The notes beneath the pieces are model-generated. The model did not search any database. It saw only the letters and a program-made list of their open reading frames with translations, and was not told the origin of the DNA. Below are positions 11,217-23,089 of a stretch of DNA of 64,000 nucleotides, piece by piece. Each line of letters starts with the position of its first letter. Within the stretch, counting starts at the first letter, position 1. Origin of the DNA: Straminergon stramineum. Its lineage: Eukaryota > Streptophyta > Bryopsida > Hypnales > Calliergonaceae. Both the position numbers and the translations under genes were made by a program. Where the stretch lies: contig OY987265.1 of NCBI GenBank assembly GCA_963920665.1, positions 43,281,001 through 43,345,000 on the forward strand. Reading direction: 5' to 3'.

Positions 11217-14200
11217 CTACAGATCAGCACGGCGTTGCAGCGAAGTGAAGGTCATCGCCTGCCCCTCGCCTTCGGTGGTGAAAGAGTCATACCGCATGAA
11301 AATCTCCGCCAGCAACAATCGCCCGGTGAGCGGCACAGCATCCTTGGCCGCACATTGCTTGGTATTCACAGAAGACTCGTCCGTCTGGCGCCCGTTCGAC
11401 CAAACCAGGTGGCGCAGCAGCTTCTCTCCCTCAGGACCCATGAACCTGGTCGCCACGAACTTATTCGGCTCGGATTTGAACACCTGAGAGGGAATATTGG
11501 AAAAATTTCAGATAAAATGGAGACAATGCTTTGAAAACCCAAATCTAAACATCAAACGCGCCACGAATTTTCTTGGGTCGGATTTGAAACACTTGAGGAA
11601 ACATTGGAAAGGGAGAAACTGCCGAAATTTTGATATTCGGAAATTTAGGGTTACCTTGGGGTCGCGGGAAACGAAGTAGTTCACCCCGCCCAAAAGCTCC
11701 CCCTTCTTGATCTGGAACCTTGCGTCGTGCGACTCCACCTCGAAATCCCTCCTCGCGCGCGCGTACTGGAACCGGACGGGCGGTTCGAAGCGGAGACTCT
11801 CGAAGACGGTGGAAGCCACCAGCGGCATGTCATTCATCACCGCCTTCATGGTGATCTTGCCGCCGTTGGCTTCAACTGCAGCTCGCACTTCCGCTCGAAG
11901 CTCCGCTTGCAACTTCGCTGTCAATGGACGACATGGGTTTCTTTAAAAGGGGCTCGTGTTTTGAATTCCATTCCAAGGAACTGTACGAATGAAACTACTG
12001 AAGATGTGAGAGATGGTGTGACTTGGGTGTGCTGTGGCCTGTAGCAGGTGCATGTCACTGTAGAGGAAGTGATATGAACCTGCTGCAAGCCATAGCGCAA
12101 TACAGGAGAGTAAGCCCTGTTGAAACAACATTAAAATATAGCATCCAGGGTTTTTTCACCCACTGAGGTTGACGCCACATATCAATTTTTGAAGTTTCCG
12201 TTTAAAATCGTGGTAGCATGGGTTTGCACTATTGATGCAAAGGGAATGAGGTTGTATCACATACGTCCCAAGAAAAGGCAGAGGTGATTATCTCGTAATC
12301 TTGGAGATGTTCTCTTGTTTTAAATTGTACTAGTGCATTAAAAAAACAAACGAGCACCGGAGAGACGTACTGTCACGTAGTAGCCGAAAAATATCATATG
12401 AACGTTGGAATGTCAGAACTACATTCAACCAGATGATGTTTCGTAGCAACGACATTCCATAGGAATATCGTTTCATCGTCACATTGAGAGGAAATGTATT
12501 CATACAACTATTGAATGACGCCTTTGTTTCTGTCGTGATCGTCGCTTTGTAAGCATTACTGAATTAGGGCAAGCAGGAGGGGTGAAAAAGACAGGCAGAG
12601 TGATGGAGAGAGAGAGAGAGCTCACGATTTTTGCCGACTTCGCGGAGGATGACAGGGAGAAAGAGGCAGTATCCGCCATGCGCATTCAAAATCAGGAAGA
12701 AGATCACGTTATGCACGGCCTCTTCTTTACTCAGTCCATGACTCGTCGCGCGCTCTAGCGTCTCATCCGCGTATTTCTGCAGAAACTGCACCATCTGATT
12801 GTAAACCCCTGCCGTGAGAATGGCAGGAATGGGCGCAACGTGCACCAGTTCCTCCATGAACACCGGTAGCATTTTCGTATTGATCACGGGCATCAGCTGC
12901 GACCCCGCCCACTTCTTCAGCTTCTCAGCGGTGGGCTTCTCCGCCCCCGGGATCTTGGGGTCGTCCAAATCCGCGCTCGTCATCACGTTGATCATGAACC
13001 GGAACATAAACTCCGACAACGCAGGGGCGACGAGCGCGGGCTGCTTCTGGGAGAGTTCCTGGTCCCATTGCAGAAAGGCGTTGGCAATGCTGGTTTGAAA
13101 CTCGCTGGCCCATTTGGGGGCAGCCAGCTTCAGAAGCTCGAAGCAGTAGGCTTTCAGCTGCGCGTGCTTCTTGTCGCGCGTGTCCAGATAGGCGCACATC
13201 TCCAAACCGCCGGTGTAGGACGTGCTCGGCATGAACGTCCCCGCAAAGGTTCTGTACTTGTCCACCTGCCATAGCCCACTCCAGTGCATCAATGTCTTGG
13301 GTTACAACCCTCCTTGATTGGAGACTTTACATGCTCGGCACCAGCAACAGATTGTTGGAGGAACATCGGAGTACAATTCTGCTCCACCAATTTCCAACAC
13401 AGAGGGTAAGTCCCTCTAGCAGATTGTACTTGTTAACCTACCATATCTCACTTCGTTACAATCAATGTCTGCGATCCACCTCATTTGGTGACCCAAATGT
13501 TGGTTAGGGTGACTGTCCATGCTCAGCTACACCAAAAATTCTTAGTACTTGGTAGCTCGGTTCGTCCCCCACATTGCTAGCAGTCTTGCGGAGCATGTGT
13601 GTACTAGAGAGCTGAACGTGACGTTCTCCTCCAAATTAGAAGAAGACCACCAGATCTTGGAAATCGATGCCTTTCACAGTCAAAGAGGATGAGGAGGATA
13701 GCTACGTTAATGACTCGCAGTCCGCTTTTCCAACTGCAATGTGTCATGTGGCAATGGAATTGACATGAGATTGTTATGGAAATACAATTCAGATCTACGA
13801 CAGCACCACCGAAGTGCAGACAATGGACGTACATGGAAAGTCTCGTCATTGCGGGCGAATTTGAGATTGCCGCTTATGTACCTTGTCGTTATCCAACACG
13901 GTGGAGTAGCTCTTTTGGTCGAGGAGCATGACGCAGCGGGAATCCGTCCACGGCCACCCCGGCGGCATGTTGGTTCGGATGACCGTGCTCTTGTGTTGCG
14001 CCATTCGGCTCTCCCAGTACTTGGGCTCGCCCTCGATGAACATAAAGCGCCATCTGTTCACCCATTGCGACAAGAACGGGATCCCATACCCGCCTGCACA
14101 TGCCAACAATGTATGGAGCCATTAATTCAGATCTGGACCGCTTTAAGCCTTACGGAATCGAACCATGGTGCAACAGAACCTCCTAAAAACCATTTCTAAA

Positions 14201-14883
14201 ACAACGACACTTTCCAGAAGCAGCACTTCTCGACCAACCCCAACATTCCCCAACAGAAACCTTAAATCATTGGTAGCTCCTTTTGAATTATCCCGAGTGA
14301 AAAATGTGCGTCGAGGGTACATGATCCCACGGGTGTTGTGGGATCATCTAACATGTGTGCACATTTTACAGAGTTAGGATTCAACTTTGCGAAACCCAAC
14401 TTATACTAACCACCTTGAACAATGATCAACAAGAGAACTATTACCTCAGTCACGTAAGATCTTGCAACTCAGCTCAATATAGGCGCGAAACAAGTTTAAA
14501 ATTGAAACCTTCAGACAGTCCCCTCCCACATTGTCCCCCAAACCACCCCTCATATATAGAAACCATTCAACAAATTCTCAAACCGATGCGAACCAATTCC
14601 CTTTGCAACAAGATCGATTCTCTTGATTCAAGTACATACCAGGAATTTCCCGGAGCGGCAGCTGGCTCGCATCATCTCGCACCTCCGCGTCCTCAATGCC
14701 GCCACTCAACTGATCCATACTCTGCAAACTCGCAGCAACAACGCCACTACGACTTGGACTCACCCTCACGCGTTGTCTCTGAGCGGAGAATCTCAAGGCG
14801 ACACCAGCATAGGAGGGGGCGGCGGAGAAGGAGGAGGAGTGAAAGCTCGAGCTTCCGTGCAACGACCACAACGGGAGTGCCAT
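11217..14883 (-). CDS. CYP74-family cytochrome P450, allene oxide synthase type
   Basis: Five exons on the minus strand (14883-14640, 14093-13882, 13265-12626, 11917-11655, 11483-11217) join in phase to 541 residues. CYP74 enzymes convert fatty-acid hydroperoxides without O2 or a reductase; the AOS branch leads to OPDA/jasmonates. The Ser/Arg-rich first ~60 residues look like a plastid transit peptide. Family marks are LPLREIPGGYGIPFL at the mature start, FAGTFMPST (159-167), the modified I-helix NAHGGY (346-351) lacking the usual acid-threonine pair, ExxR at 405-408, GEKLLRHLVWSNG, and the haem ligand Cys497 in NTKQCAAKD. Phe159 matches the residue that favours AOS over HPL, but Ala177 sits where AOS normally has Ser. 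Intron 4 contains a decayed copy of the start of exon 5. A TATA motif lies about 70 bp upstream of the ATG. Confidence 0.93.
11555..11625 (-). pseudogene. Decayed duplicate of the CYP74 exon 5 start inside intron 4
   Basis: Read on the minus strand, this intronic segment encodes CFKSDPRKFVAR, closely matching VFKSEPNKFVAT at the start of the real exon 5 (11483 downward). DNA similarity covers about 40 bp of exon and appears to continue into the flanking sequence that precedes it. The copy soon leaves frame and lacks the haem-binding part, so it cannot replace exon 5. It looks like a local tandem duplication. Confidence 0.65.
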
Positions 14884-14952
14884 TGGAGCACTGACATATA
14901 TACAGGAAATACAACTTGGATGGACGCTTGCTCTAAGTTACGCGAAGTCTAA

Positions 14953-14961
14953 CTTATATAA
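14953..14961 (-). promoter_or_regulatory. TATA box candidate for CYP74
   Basis: On the minus strand the sequence reads TTATATAAGTT, about 70 bp upstream of the start codon at 14883. A second TATATA run lies at about 14990-14999. The position is suitable for a TATA element with a short leader; no transcript start is known. Confidence 0.4.
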
Positions 14962-15109
14962 CGGAAGTGGGTGCGTGTGCAAGGTGAAGAGGATATATAG
15001 TCAGCTTTCTGGTGATACCATGCCAGAATGTCATACACGGTTTTTGTACTCCGAGACTCCGGAGATGTTTTGGAGAAACATGATTCTCGTGGGTGAACGG
15101 ATAAGGAGA

Positions 15110-15150
15110 GGCGGGGGGGGGGGGGGGCAGTGCAGTGCAGTGCAGTGCAG
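15110..15150. repeat. Poly-G run followed by CAGTG microsatellite
   Basis: A homopolymer G tract is directly followed by about four and a half copies of the pentamer CAGTG. It is slippage-prone, and its length is probably unreliable in the assembly. Confidence 0.75.
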
Positions 15151-15515
15151 GAACAGAGTTCGGGAAATTTTTCGAGGTCCTCCAGCTGATTTCCTCCTTC
15201 CGCAAAAATGAACCGGTTTTTTTTCAATGGGCACCGGTTACACCCTTTGAATCACAAAAAGTGCCGGTTTATTTCCTCCAATTTCAATTTCTCCCCGGAA
15301 AATTTCCCCTAAATTGAAATTGGCACTGGCTAAATTGCAAAATTTGTATAAAATATAGAAAAAAAGATTAAAAATGAAAGTACTAATTAATATTGCATCC
15401 TTAGCAAGAATTGAACTTGACAAAGTCCTTCACCACTTGAAGGCCAAGGATCCCCCAACCCATGCAATATGTAGTTGAGGATGGTTATGAAAAGGTTGCA
15501 TGAAATCAAAAGAGT

Positions 15516-15791
15516 TCATGAAGTACCAATTTTAAGTTCTTCAAATATTTCTTTTGTTGCCCTTGTAAGGTACCGCTCAAAATTTGCATATAAATGGTAA
15601 AACTTAGAAGAATTATTCCATAGGTCAATGGCCTCTTCTATTATGTTGTCATAGTCTTTGTTAGGTCCTCCTAAGGCCAATCGCATGACACTGTCTAAAT
15701 TGGATGTTTTCATGCAATTTTGAAGTTTTTCCTCTAGCAACTTCAGAAGGTGCCTTGCACCGCTACGAGGTGGCAAGCCATGACTTTGTGA
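15516..15791 (-). pseudogene. hAT-like transposase C-terminal fragment
   Basis: A minus-strand reading of about 87 codons resembles the C-terminal dimerisation region of hAT-type transposases: a stretch like NLDSVMRLALGGP is followed by an acidic EEAIDLWNNSSKF segment, matching the pattern 'L-M-R-x-x-x-x-GP ... A-x-x-x-W'. There is no upstream transposase body in frame nearby. The identification rests on recalled motif shape only. It could instead be the last exon of a domesticated hAT-derived gene. Confidence 0.4.
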
Positions 15792-17571
15792 GCTGCGAGT
15801 TGGTAAGGTTTCTCATTTTTTTTCATTTTTTTTTCATTTTTTAGTAATCAGAATTTCCTACTAGGGCCTTTAGAACAAGTGCAAAGGTTGATATCCAATG
15901 ACAACAGACCTTCATTAACTGGGTATTAGCCAATAATTTTTTGGGCAAGGCAGCTGAAATCCCCCAAATATTTTAAGGAGGCAGTCAAATATCCTCCAAA
16001 TTTTGGGTGGCACTCGTTGTTTTCCAGTTCTAGAAATTTCTTCACGGTTTAGCATCCTTTAATTTCAAAATGTAACTGGGTTTTTTCCCAAATCCACCGG
16101 CTAACTTTGAACTAACTGCCGGTTTTTTCCGATCATTGTGCAGGAAGCGATTTGATGCAGTTGTTGAGGCGAGACGTTAATTACCCCCCCTCGAGCTAAA
16201 GGGGGGGCCTGCGTGGCAGTCGCAGTGGGACCCTTCCCAGCATGCCTTGCTCGACTCCGTCCCTGGCTACCGGCCCACGAGATCCGGAGTGGGATCCCGG
16301 CCCCGGCCTCCAGTTCCCGTCCTCCCGTCCCTCCGTTCTCCACTCTAAACGGGCATCAACATATAAGCTAACACACTGGGAAGAGCTCAGTTTCAGGTTC
16401 GACTTCTGCAACAGGGTCGCCATGGACCACCACTGCACGGCCGATGATGGAGTCGACGCTGCTAAAAGGAATCTACACAGATGGAAGTGATTTTCCAATT
16501 TGATTTAGATACAGAATTAGATTGTACCACAAGTAAATGATACTGATTGGCCAAGGTTAACATTTTCATAAGTGTAGAGTTGCCAAACTAGTACGTGGAC
16601 ATCCTTCTAGGAAACTTTAGCAACACCTGCAACCAGCATTCCAGAAAAACAAATAAGATTCACTGATTCCTAAACTTGCTACTGACAATCACTACGCTCC
16701 CATCTACCACACGATGAAGAGGCATCAGTCAAGAGAGTAGGATCGGAATGTAGCATCATCTGAAGTCCTACCATTACTTATGACGAAGAATCAGAAGATC
16801 ACAACCACAGTCACATCTGCAATAACCACTAATCTCGAACTGCAGATAATACTTAGTCTTGAGTTCATTCTTACCATCTTCACCAGCAATGACGTTTTCC
16901 AAATCTCTTCCATGACGAACATCATCTTCAGGAGGACCGTGCTCGAGACTCTGCATCTCAAACTTTGCTTTCGGGGTTTAAGAAGTTTGTGCAGTTGATT
17001 TGGCAATTTTTGATATTATGTTAAAAAGTTCAAGGTTTAGAGGCTAATACTTCTTCATCCACCTTTCAAGGAGCCATATAAAAATACCCCGTACTGAAAA
17101 AAGCACCTCAGCGAGTGAGCTTTTGTTCTGCCCAATTTGCTTCCAACCTCTTGGTAGAACGGGTTCTACAGGCTTGACTCAGTAAGTCTTCTCAAATTTG
17201 TGTTCACAATATTTGGGGTTTGGATTATTTCCGGAAGAGAATAAATGTTTGTGAAGAATGTTCTCATGCTGACTCGGTTTGGGTGTGTAGAGCTGCAAAT
17301 TAAAAGTCAGGATTTGCCTGTGAGAGCTAGAAAAAGGAAGCATTTCAATAGAGGTGATCATCTTGACCTTACCATTTTGGAAGGGACGAAAGTTTATAGA
17401 TCAACAGTATGCAAACGACACAGCGAAGGGGGGTGGGGGGTGGGGTTAATTAACGTCTCGCGTTGTTGAGAGCATCGCCAATGGCAAGATGGGAACAGGG
17501 ACAGTAAGGAGTGATTTTGAAGTGATTTTGAAGTGGAGGGAGGCGGACCTCACTCTGTTCCAATTGTGACT
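15792..17571. other. Gene-free stretch, mixed composition, no recognised gene
   Basis: Nothing here could be assigned to a gene. The segment 16140-16500 is GC-rich and contains a short palindrome (CCCCCCTCGAGC...GGGGGGG) near 16195. Several CCGGTTTTTT-like motifs occur between 15210 and 16125. A 14-bp unit, AGTGATTTTGAAGT, is tandemly repeated at 17510-17535. Short open frames at 16774-17006 look fragmentary. Confidence 0.35.
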
Positions 17572-17575
17572 TTAA

Positions 17576-17817
17576 CCCCTCAAGGCCCCAGCAGTTTCTG
17601 TACTTTTTCACAAGTTTGAACTGTGATAGATAGTATGCATTGTGCATCAAGCTTCTTACATGATGTCAATTGTACTTTTGAACTTCCGTGTTCAATATGA
17701 ACATCATAATATCAAATTCACTTAGATATTCTTCTTAGAATGTAGGGTAATGAAGTTATAACTTTGACCTATTCAACAAGTGAGAGGCCCAAAAGAGGCT
17801 CCTTGGGCCTTGAGGGG
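17576..17817. mobile_element. Short TTAA-flanked MITE, 242 bp
   Basis: TTAA borders both ends (17572-17575 and 17818-17821). The terminal inverted repeat is nearly perfect: CCCCTCAAGGCCCCAGCAG on the left versus CCCCTCAAGGCCCAAGGAG as the complement of the right end (17 of 19). It has no ORF. It is the cleanest small member of the TTAA family in this window. Confidence 0.75.
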
Positions 17818-17821
17818 TTAA

Positions 17822-20660
17822 GGTGGGTACCCCCCAAACTATCACTAATTGCTACTATTGTGCCTAATTACTATTATTAGAATATTCAAATTTTTATATT
17901 TTCTTATTGGCAAGTGAAAGGAGGTTTCAACGCACTAAAGAACGCGACATTTGGATTTTGTATGCAAAAGATATGAAGGAACAAAATTTGATTCCAAAAG
18001 TATTTCTCCCGTGTAGGTACATAATTGATTTTTTTTCCCAATTTGGATAAGCACTTGAAAAATTGTGGGACGTAATGTGTTTTCAATCTCAACCTGTGTA
18101 ACTAGAAAAATATTTTATTTTCAGTAATTTTTTCAATCAAAATGTAGCATGACTAGTATCATATAGCTAGTTCATTGAAGTATATTATGTTAAAATTTCA
18201 AAGTATGAAACCTCTCCAATTGTAAGATATTTACCTTGAAACTTTGAAAAAAAGTTTTTTTTCATAACTTTGCACTTGCATAGTTCAATCCATCTTTTAA
18301 TTTTTTTGTAGCAAAATGTATGTCTCAAAACTTTTCCAAGTTCAGAGCAAGAAGACAAATTGGACAAAACTTTTTTATCAATTAATCTAAATTCTATAAA
18401 ATTGGTCTTACATTCAAGACTATCTTTGTATGGATCTATATGGAAGATTTGAATAAGAAGTTTAAAAAATTGAGATTGCAAGTACTTGTCAAAAATTGAT
18501 AAATGGTCAAAAAAACACCCTTCAATCATTTGGAGATTAACAAGCAAAACAACCTACAACTATAGATTTTGAAAATGATAACTAATTCTATAAATGTCTA
18601 AAAAAATATGAATAAACTTTTGTTAGACAATGCCACTTCCACTAGTTAAATTTAATAAGTAGATGTATTCAAACAAATATTTTAATGAGAAATTTCCTTT
18701 TATTAATTGACTTACAAAGAATTGGAGTTACAAATATGGGTGAGGTATAAATTTTTTTCTTATTTTTATATATGGTATGGTGTAGTCCAGTATAGCATTG
18801 ATAATGGTATCAACAAAATATTAAGTGATTTTAGGAAGAATGACTACATGGTTTCTTACAAGTGAAATAAATTCTTATGTAATAAATACTAGTATGCCTT
18901 GTGCCGTTGCCACATTATAATAAATTAAAATTAAAATAATTATCTAATTTTTGTTAATTTGTCATAACTTCAAAATTCTACATTTTTTCTACTGTAAGTT
19001 AGAATGCCACAAAACAAGACTCGTGCAATCATCCTTGTAGAGAGCTTTTTGATGGTACCAAGAACACAATTGGGGGATACATGCTTCTAGAAATCCCAGC
19101 CTAACAAAAAAAACAAAAAGCCTAATTTTATGTCTGGATTGGCATATTAATTTTACAAATCCTCGCATGTGGATTGAGTCAATATAGGGTAGAATCCATT
19201 ATAAATACAAATTGCTTATTGTACCATTCAAAGAATTTTGCTAAGATTATTGTAAAATGTAATTGACAATTTTGTTATGCATGATTTACATTGCTTTTTA
19301 CTCTCCATCAAGTATCTGAAACTTAAATTTTATAAACCAAAATTTCATTTCTAGTGAATTGAATTTAGATTAATTTTTTGATAATTGATAATTGATCAAA
19401 AATCATTGGTGAAATATTATTAGAATTCAATTGTATGGATATGTAGGAATTGTATTTATGCTCATCTTTAATTTCTTTCAAAAACATTTCAATGTTTTTA
19501 GAATATTACACAATAGGGGTTCAATGTTGAAATTTTGCATATCCAAAATTTGTGCAATATAATTATGTTTATGTTTGTTGCATCTACATTTTGTTAGACT
19601 AATCATACCATTATACTCTTAGGTACAAAACTAGCTATAGTGGAAGAGAGTTGAATTAGCAAAACTAATTACAATAGAAAGATATGCATATTTTTAAAAA
19701 TTACACATTCTTTTAGAAGAAACATTCAATCGTCCCCAACCATAATGTGATTCTTGAAAAAATATTGAGATTTTTTTTGGATAAAAAGGTGTGTATGTGG
19801 AATTGTGGATGTTACCCACATATCTAGCAATTGGATTATGAAAAAATTTATCACCAAAGATTTTTGATCAATTATCATGTACAACCACTAAATTAAAATT
19901 AAGAAAATCACCAATAATAAAGTGCACAAATGCGGCAAAAAGTTCACATTAAAAAAATTATTTATGTTGAATAATTTGCAATCGTGTTCATAACATATTT
20001 CAATTAAGATGGTTACACAAATTTCTAAAATTGTTTGAATCATATGTTTTTTTAGAGGAGATTAGAAATATTCATAATCCTAATTCTAAACAAAAAATGT
20101 TAAATTGGATCAACTCTAGGTTAGGCATATACCTGACTTTTTACAATAAATATGTAATGGAGTGTTGAGGTTAGGCATATGCCTAATCCTTTATAATAAA
20201 CATAAGATGGATTGAGTGAGGGGGCATGTATATCTACCCAACTTTCTAAAAGAAATATAATATTGTATGAAGAAATTCAACATATGTCAAACTTTCTACA
20301 AAAAAGTATACGATGCAATGAGGGAGATGGGCATATGTCTCACCAATTTTCTACAATTGAAAAATAAGAATTCTAGTGAAATGATGCCAAAATTATAATT
20401 ACAATAGGGAAAAAAATCAACATTCAATTTCAAAGTAGTTAAAACATTACATTTTTTAACACAATTTGAATTGGCAAGTAAACTAGACTATGTGTGAACT
20501 TGACTATGTATGTTCACATTGCTTTACAAGTCACTCAATATTTGTATATGGGGAAGAAAGAAAATTGTTTATACAAGTGAGGTGGTAGGAGCTCGGGTAG
20601 GAGCTACTACAATCTTTATGTGGGATATGTGGGACCTTAACCACCCATAGTCAAGCTAAA
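17822..20660. repeat. AT-rich repeat stretch
   Basis: No host gene is recognised. It includes a relative of 9541-9700 (17822-17990), segments resembling the interior of the TTAA elements (around 18190-18290, with CTTTGAAAAAAAGTTTTTTTT), and a dispersed repeat at about 18890-19170 that recurs at 48713-48990. At about 20110-20340 there are roughly four degenerate 60-66-bp tandem units, each with a GGTTAGGCATATRCCT-like or GGGCATATGTCT-like core. Confidence 0.5.
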
Positions 20661-21280
20661 AGGAATGATTGTATTGTGAGGGCCTCTTCACACTATGCAT
20701 GTCCAAGTCAAGAGGCCATGGGATTGTGTGGCCAAACTTTGGTAAGAGTTCAAAGAAATGCACAAGAAATAGGCCCCAAAAAATAGGAATTGGAATCTTT
20801 GGCAAGCCATACTGTGAAGCCTCCAAAGGCCAAGGCCAAGCCCAAAATCCAAACCTATACTATTTGTTCGACTTCTATCCTTCTCTCTCCACATTAATCC
20901 ATCCAATTTCTGAAATTTTCCATGAAACCTCACCCCAAATATATCAATTTTTCCAGGCAAAAGATAAAAAAACATTAGAAAGGGGTCTAAAACAGCTTTG
21001 GAAAAATAATTACATCACATGTTCACATCATCAAACAAGGAATAAGAAGGCTATAAATGGAATGAGAAGGTATCATTGGTCATTGAGGGGAAGTAAGTTC
21101 ATTGAATGCAAAGACTCTCCATTGTAATAATGGAGACTAGATTTCAAACCCCAAACCCCAATGGTGACAAACAACCCTTTTTTTTATGGGCCCTGTTAAG
21201 AGCTGCTTATGCTCCCCTAACGAAGAACTTTGCGCCACGTTGGGGAATGGGAACTCTAGGGAACAGGAACACAAGGTGGG
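20661..21280. other. Unassigned sequence with a TATA-like motif
   Basis: Moderate GC, no convincing coding frame. A CTATAAATGG motif at about 21050 is followed by sequence that could be a leader. This could be part of a retroelement LTR or a promoter for the coding-like fragments just downstream; neither is supported beyond the motif. Confidence 0.2.
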
Positions 21281-21284
21281 GAAT

Positions 21285-22640
21285 GAAACGAACACAAGGT
21301 GGGCAAGAGCAAGATCAACAAGGCAATACGGGCGAATGAGTGGGGACTCATGGAGGATGCGTTGCTGTATTACCGAAATGCTAATCAAATTTTGTCAGAG
21401 GGGGTTGCAGTGCCGGCTATGGTGGAGTCAAACAGGTCTATGTGTTTGCGTTTTTGATTGAAGATGGTTGAGCCTCTTCATAAGAAGTTGTAGTGAAATA
21501 TTGAGTTTTTTTCAAATTAGGGTTTCTTGACCTCTCTTTTACGTGAATTGTTTGGGATCGTTTAGATTGGCGGAGGAAGTCAAGCAATGGAAACAGAAAA
21601 TGTCTAAGTGGAAGGTGAAGGTTGCCAAGAGGTTGCAAATTCTGGAAAAGCAAGCTCAAGGGGAGAGCATTGATCCGATACAATATCACTTTGAGTGCTC
21701 TTTGTGAAATTAGGGTTTTCAAGCATAAATGTTGTTTACAATCAGTGAGCTTTTTTGAGTGAAATTAGGGCTCGTAGGCATATTTCGGAAGATCTGTTGG
21801 AATCGATTCTGTCCTTATTTTCTTGTTTTCTACCTAGCATTGTAGGCCTAACTGTGTGTTGCGGTGTCGGTGGTGGAGTTCTTTGAAGGTTTGCGGATTT
21901 GGAAATGAATTGAGTTTCAAAATTTGGTAGCAGGATTTTTGTATGAGTGCATATCAATATTTTGGAATGTTTTGCGATTGTCGCTTTCAGCAAATGTTTG
22001 TTGTAGTTTGGAGATGAAAAGTTCTCCATTGTGAAAGTGATTCACTCGTTGTTTTTTTTGGTTATGGTTCTTAGGATTTGGTTCTGTAAAACCCTCACCA
22101 CAAGAGATCACTTTTTCTACATCAAATCAATGTTGCGTTTCTTCATGAATGGTACGACACTCTGAACAGAGACGGTTTTGTTTTCTCCAAAGTGGATTTG
22201 GCGAAGATCTAGAAGTTGTTAGATTTTGCAAATCTCTTTACTAACCCATTTTCTCCCCTAAGAAAAACTGTAGAGTACAAAATCTTCGAACTGGGCTTTT
22301 CTTCACAATCACCTTGTCATGGGGAAATGTCCTTGTCATGACTAAGGTTGAGCTGTTGGCTATAATTAATTGACGTTGGAACGAGAGATCAAGGGGATGA
22401 AAATTGAATTGGGCAAAGAGAATACAGAGATGGATCAATTGAAAAACGAGATTAAAAATCTCGCAAGACTTGCGCAGGCACCACGTGGAAAGATTTATGA
22501 ATTGGAAGAAGATCGCTTGCAGTTGGAGGTGAGATCGATCAGCTACATTGTTGGATAACAAGGAACGTGTAGCTCTAAAGTCCACTGAATTCGGCAAAGA
22601 GATTCTCAAGTTGGAGGATCTCTTCCATTTCACAGTTTTG
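21285..22640 (+). pseudogene. Orphan coding-like fragments, partly coiled-coil (gene remnant)
   Basis: Several short plus-strand stretches read like protein but do not join into one frame: around 21313-21453 (NEWGLMEDALLYYRNANQ), 21569-21708 (EEVKQWKQKMSKWKVKVAKR, heptad-like), 22120-22200 (FLHEWYDTLNRDGFVFSKVD, then TAG), and 22370-22558 (EREIKGMKIELGKENTEM, heptad-like). GC is higher than in the flanking repeats. Introns could connect some of them, but stops and missing splice signals suggest decay or fragments captured by a transposon. The family is not recognised. Confidence 0.35.
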
Positions 22641-23089
22641 TTTGGAAGAAGGTGAAGTTGTTTTATCTTTCGTGCGCTAGTAGTAGGGACACTTACTGAT
22701 ATTTTCCCTTACATTTTTTCAAGGAAAGAAGATGCGAACCTCCAGCCTTTTTACAGTTGGAGAGATTTATTTTTCAATATTGTTATTTTTCTAGTACTTT
22801 GGTGGTCAAGTAAAATGAGAAAATCCGTGCATGGATGTTTGCTATATTCTCATGACGTGCGAGTAAAATTGATCCATGGTGAGACATTTTGATTTTCTAT
22901 TGCTATTGGATGTAGTTACAAATTAGAACCTTTCTTTCTCTTGATTTTTATTTCACCTCCTATTGCAAGAATACTAGTAGACATGTGGACCACTTGGCAA
23001 GATTTTATGGCAGTTTGGGTATTGTTCAAAATTGCATATAACCTTGCATTTGTATGTGCACCTAAAATAGACACTCTCCTAATTGGGTC

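Noticed and set aside
12604..12625. GAGA tract in CYP74 intron 3 as a regulatory element
   Set aside because: It is a short dinucleotide run next to the splice donor; there is no evidence beyond simple repetition.
18185..18547. Minus-strand 120-codon frame
   Set aside because: The DNA resembles the interior of the TTAA elements found elsewhere, and the peptide is low-complexity (Lys/Phe/Ile), so it is probably not a gene.
20669..21127. Plus-strand 152-codon frame
   Set aside because: No domain or motif is recognisable, and the overlapping minus-strand frame is equally open; treated as chance.
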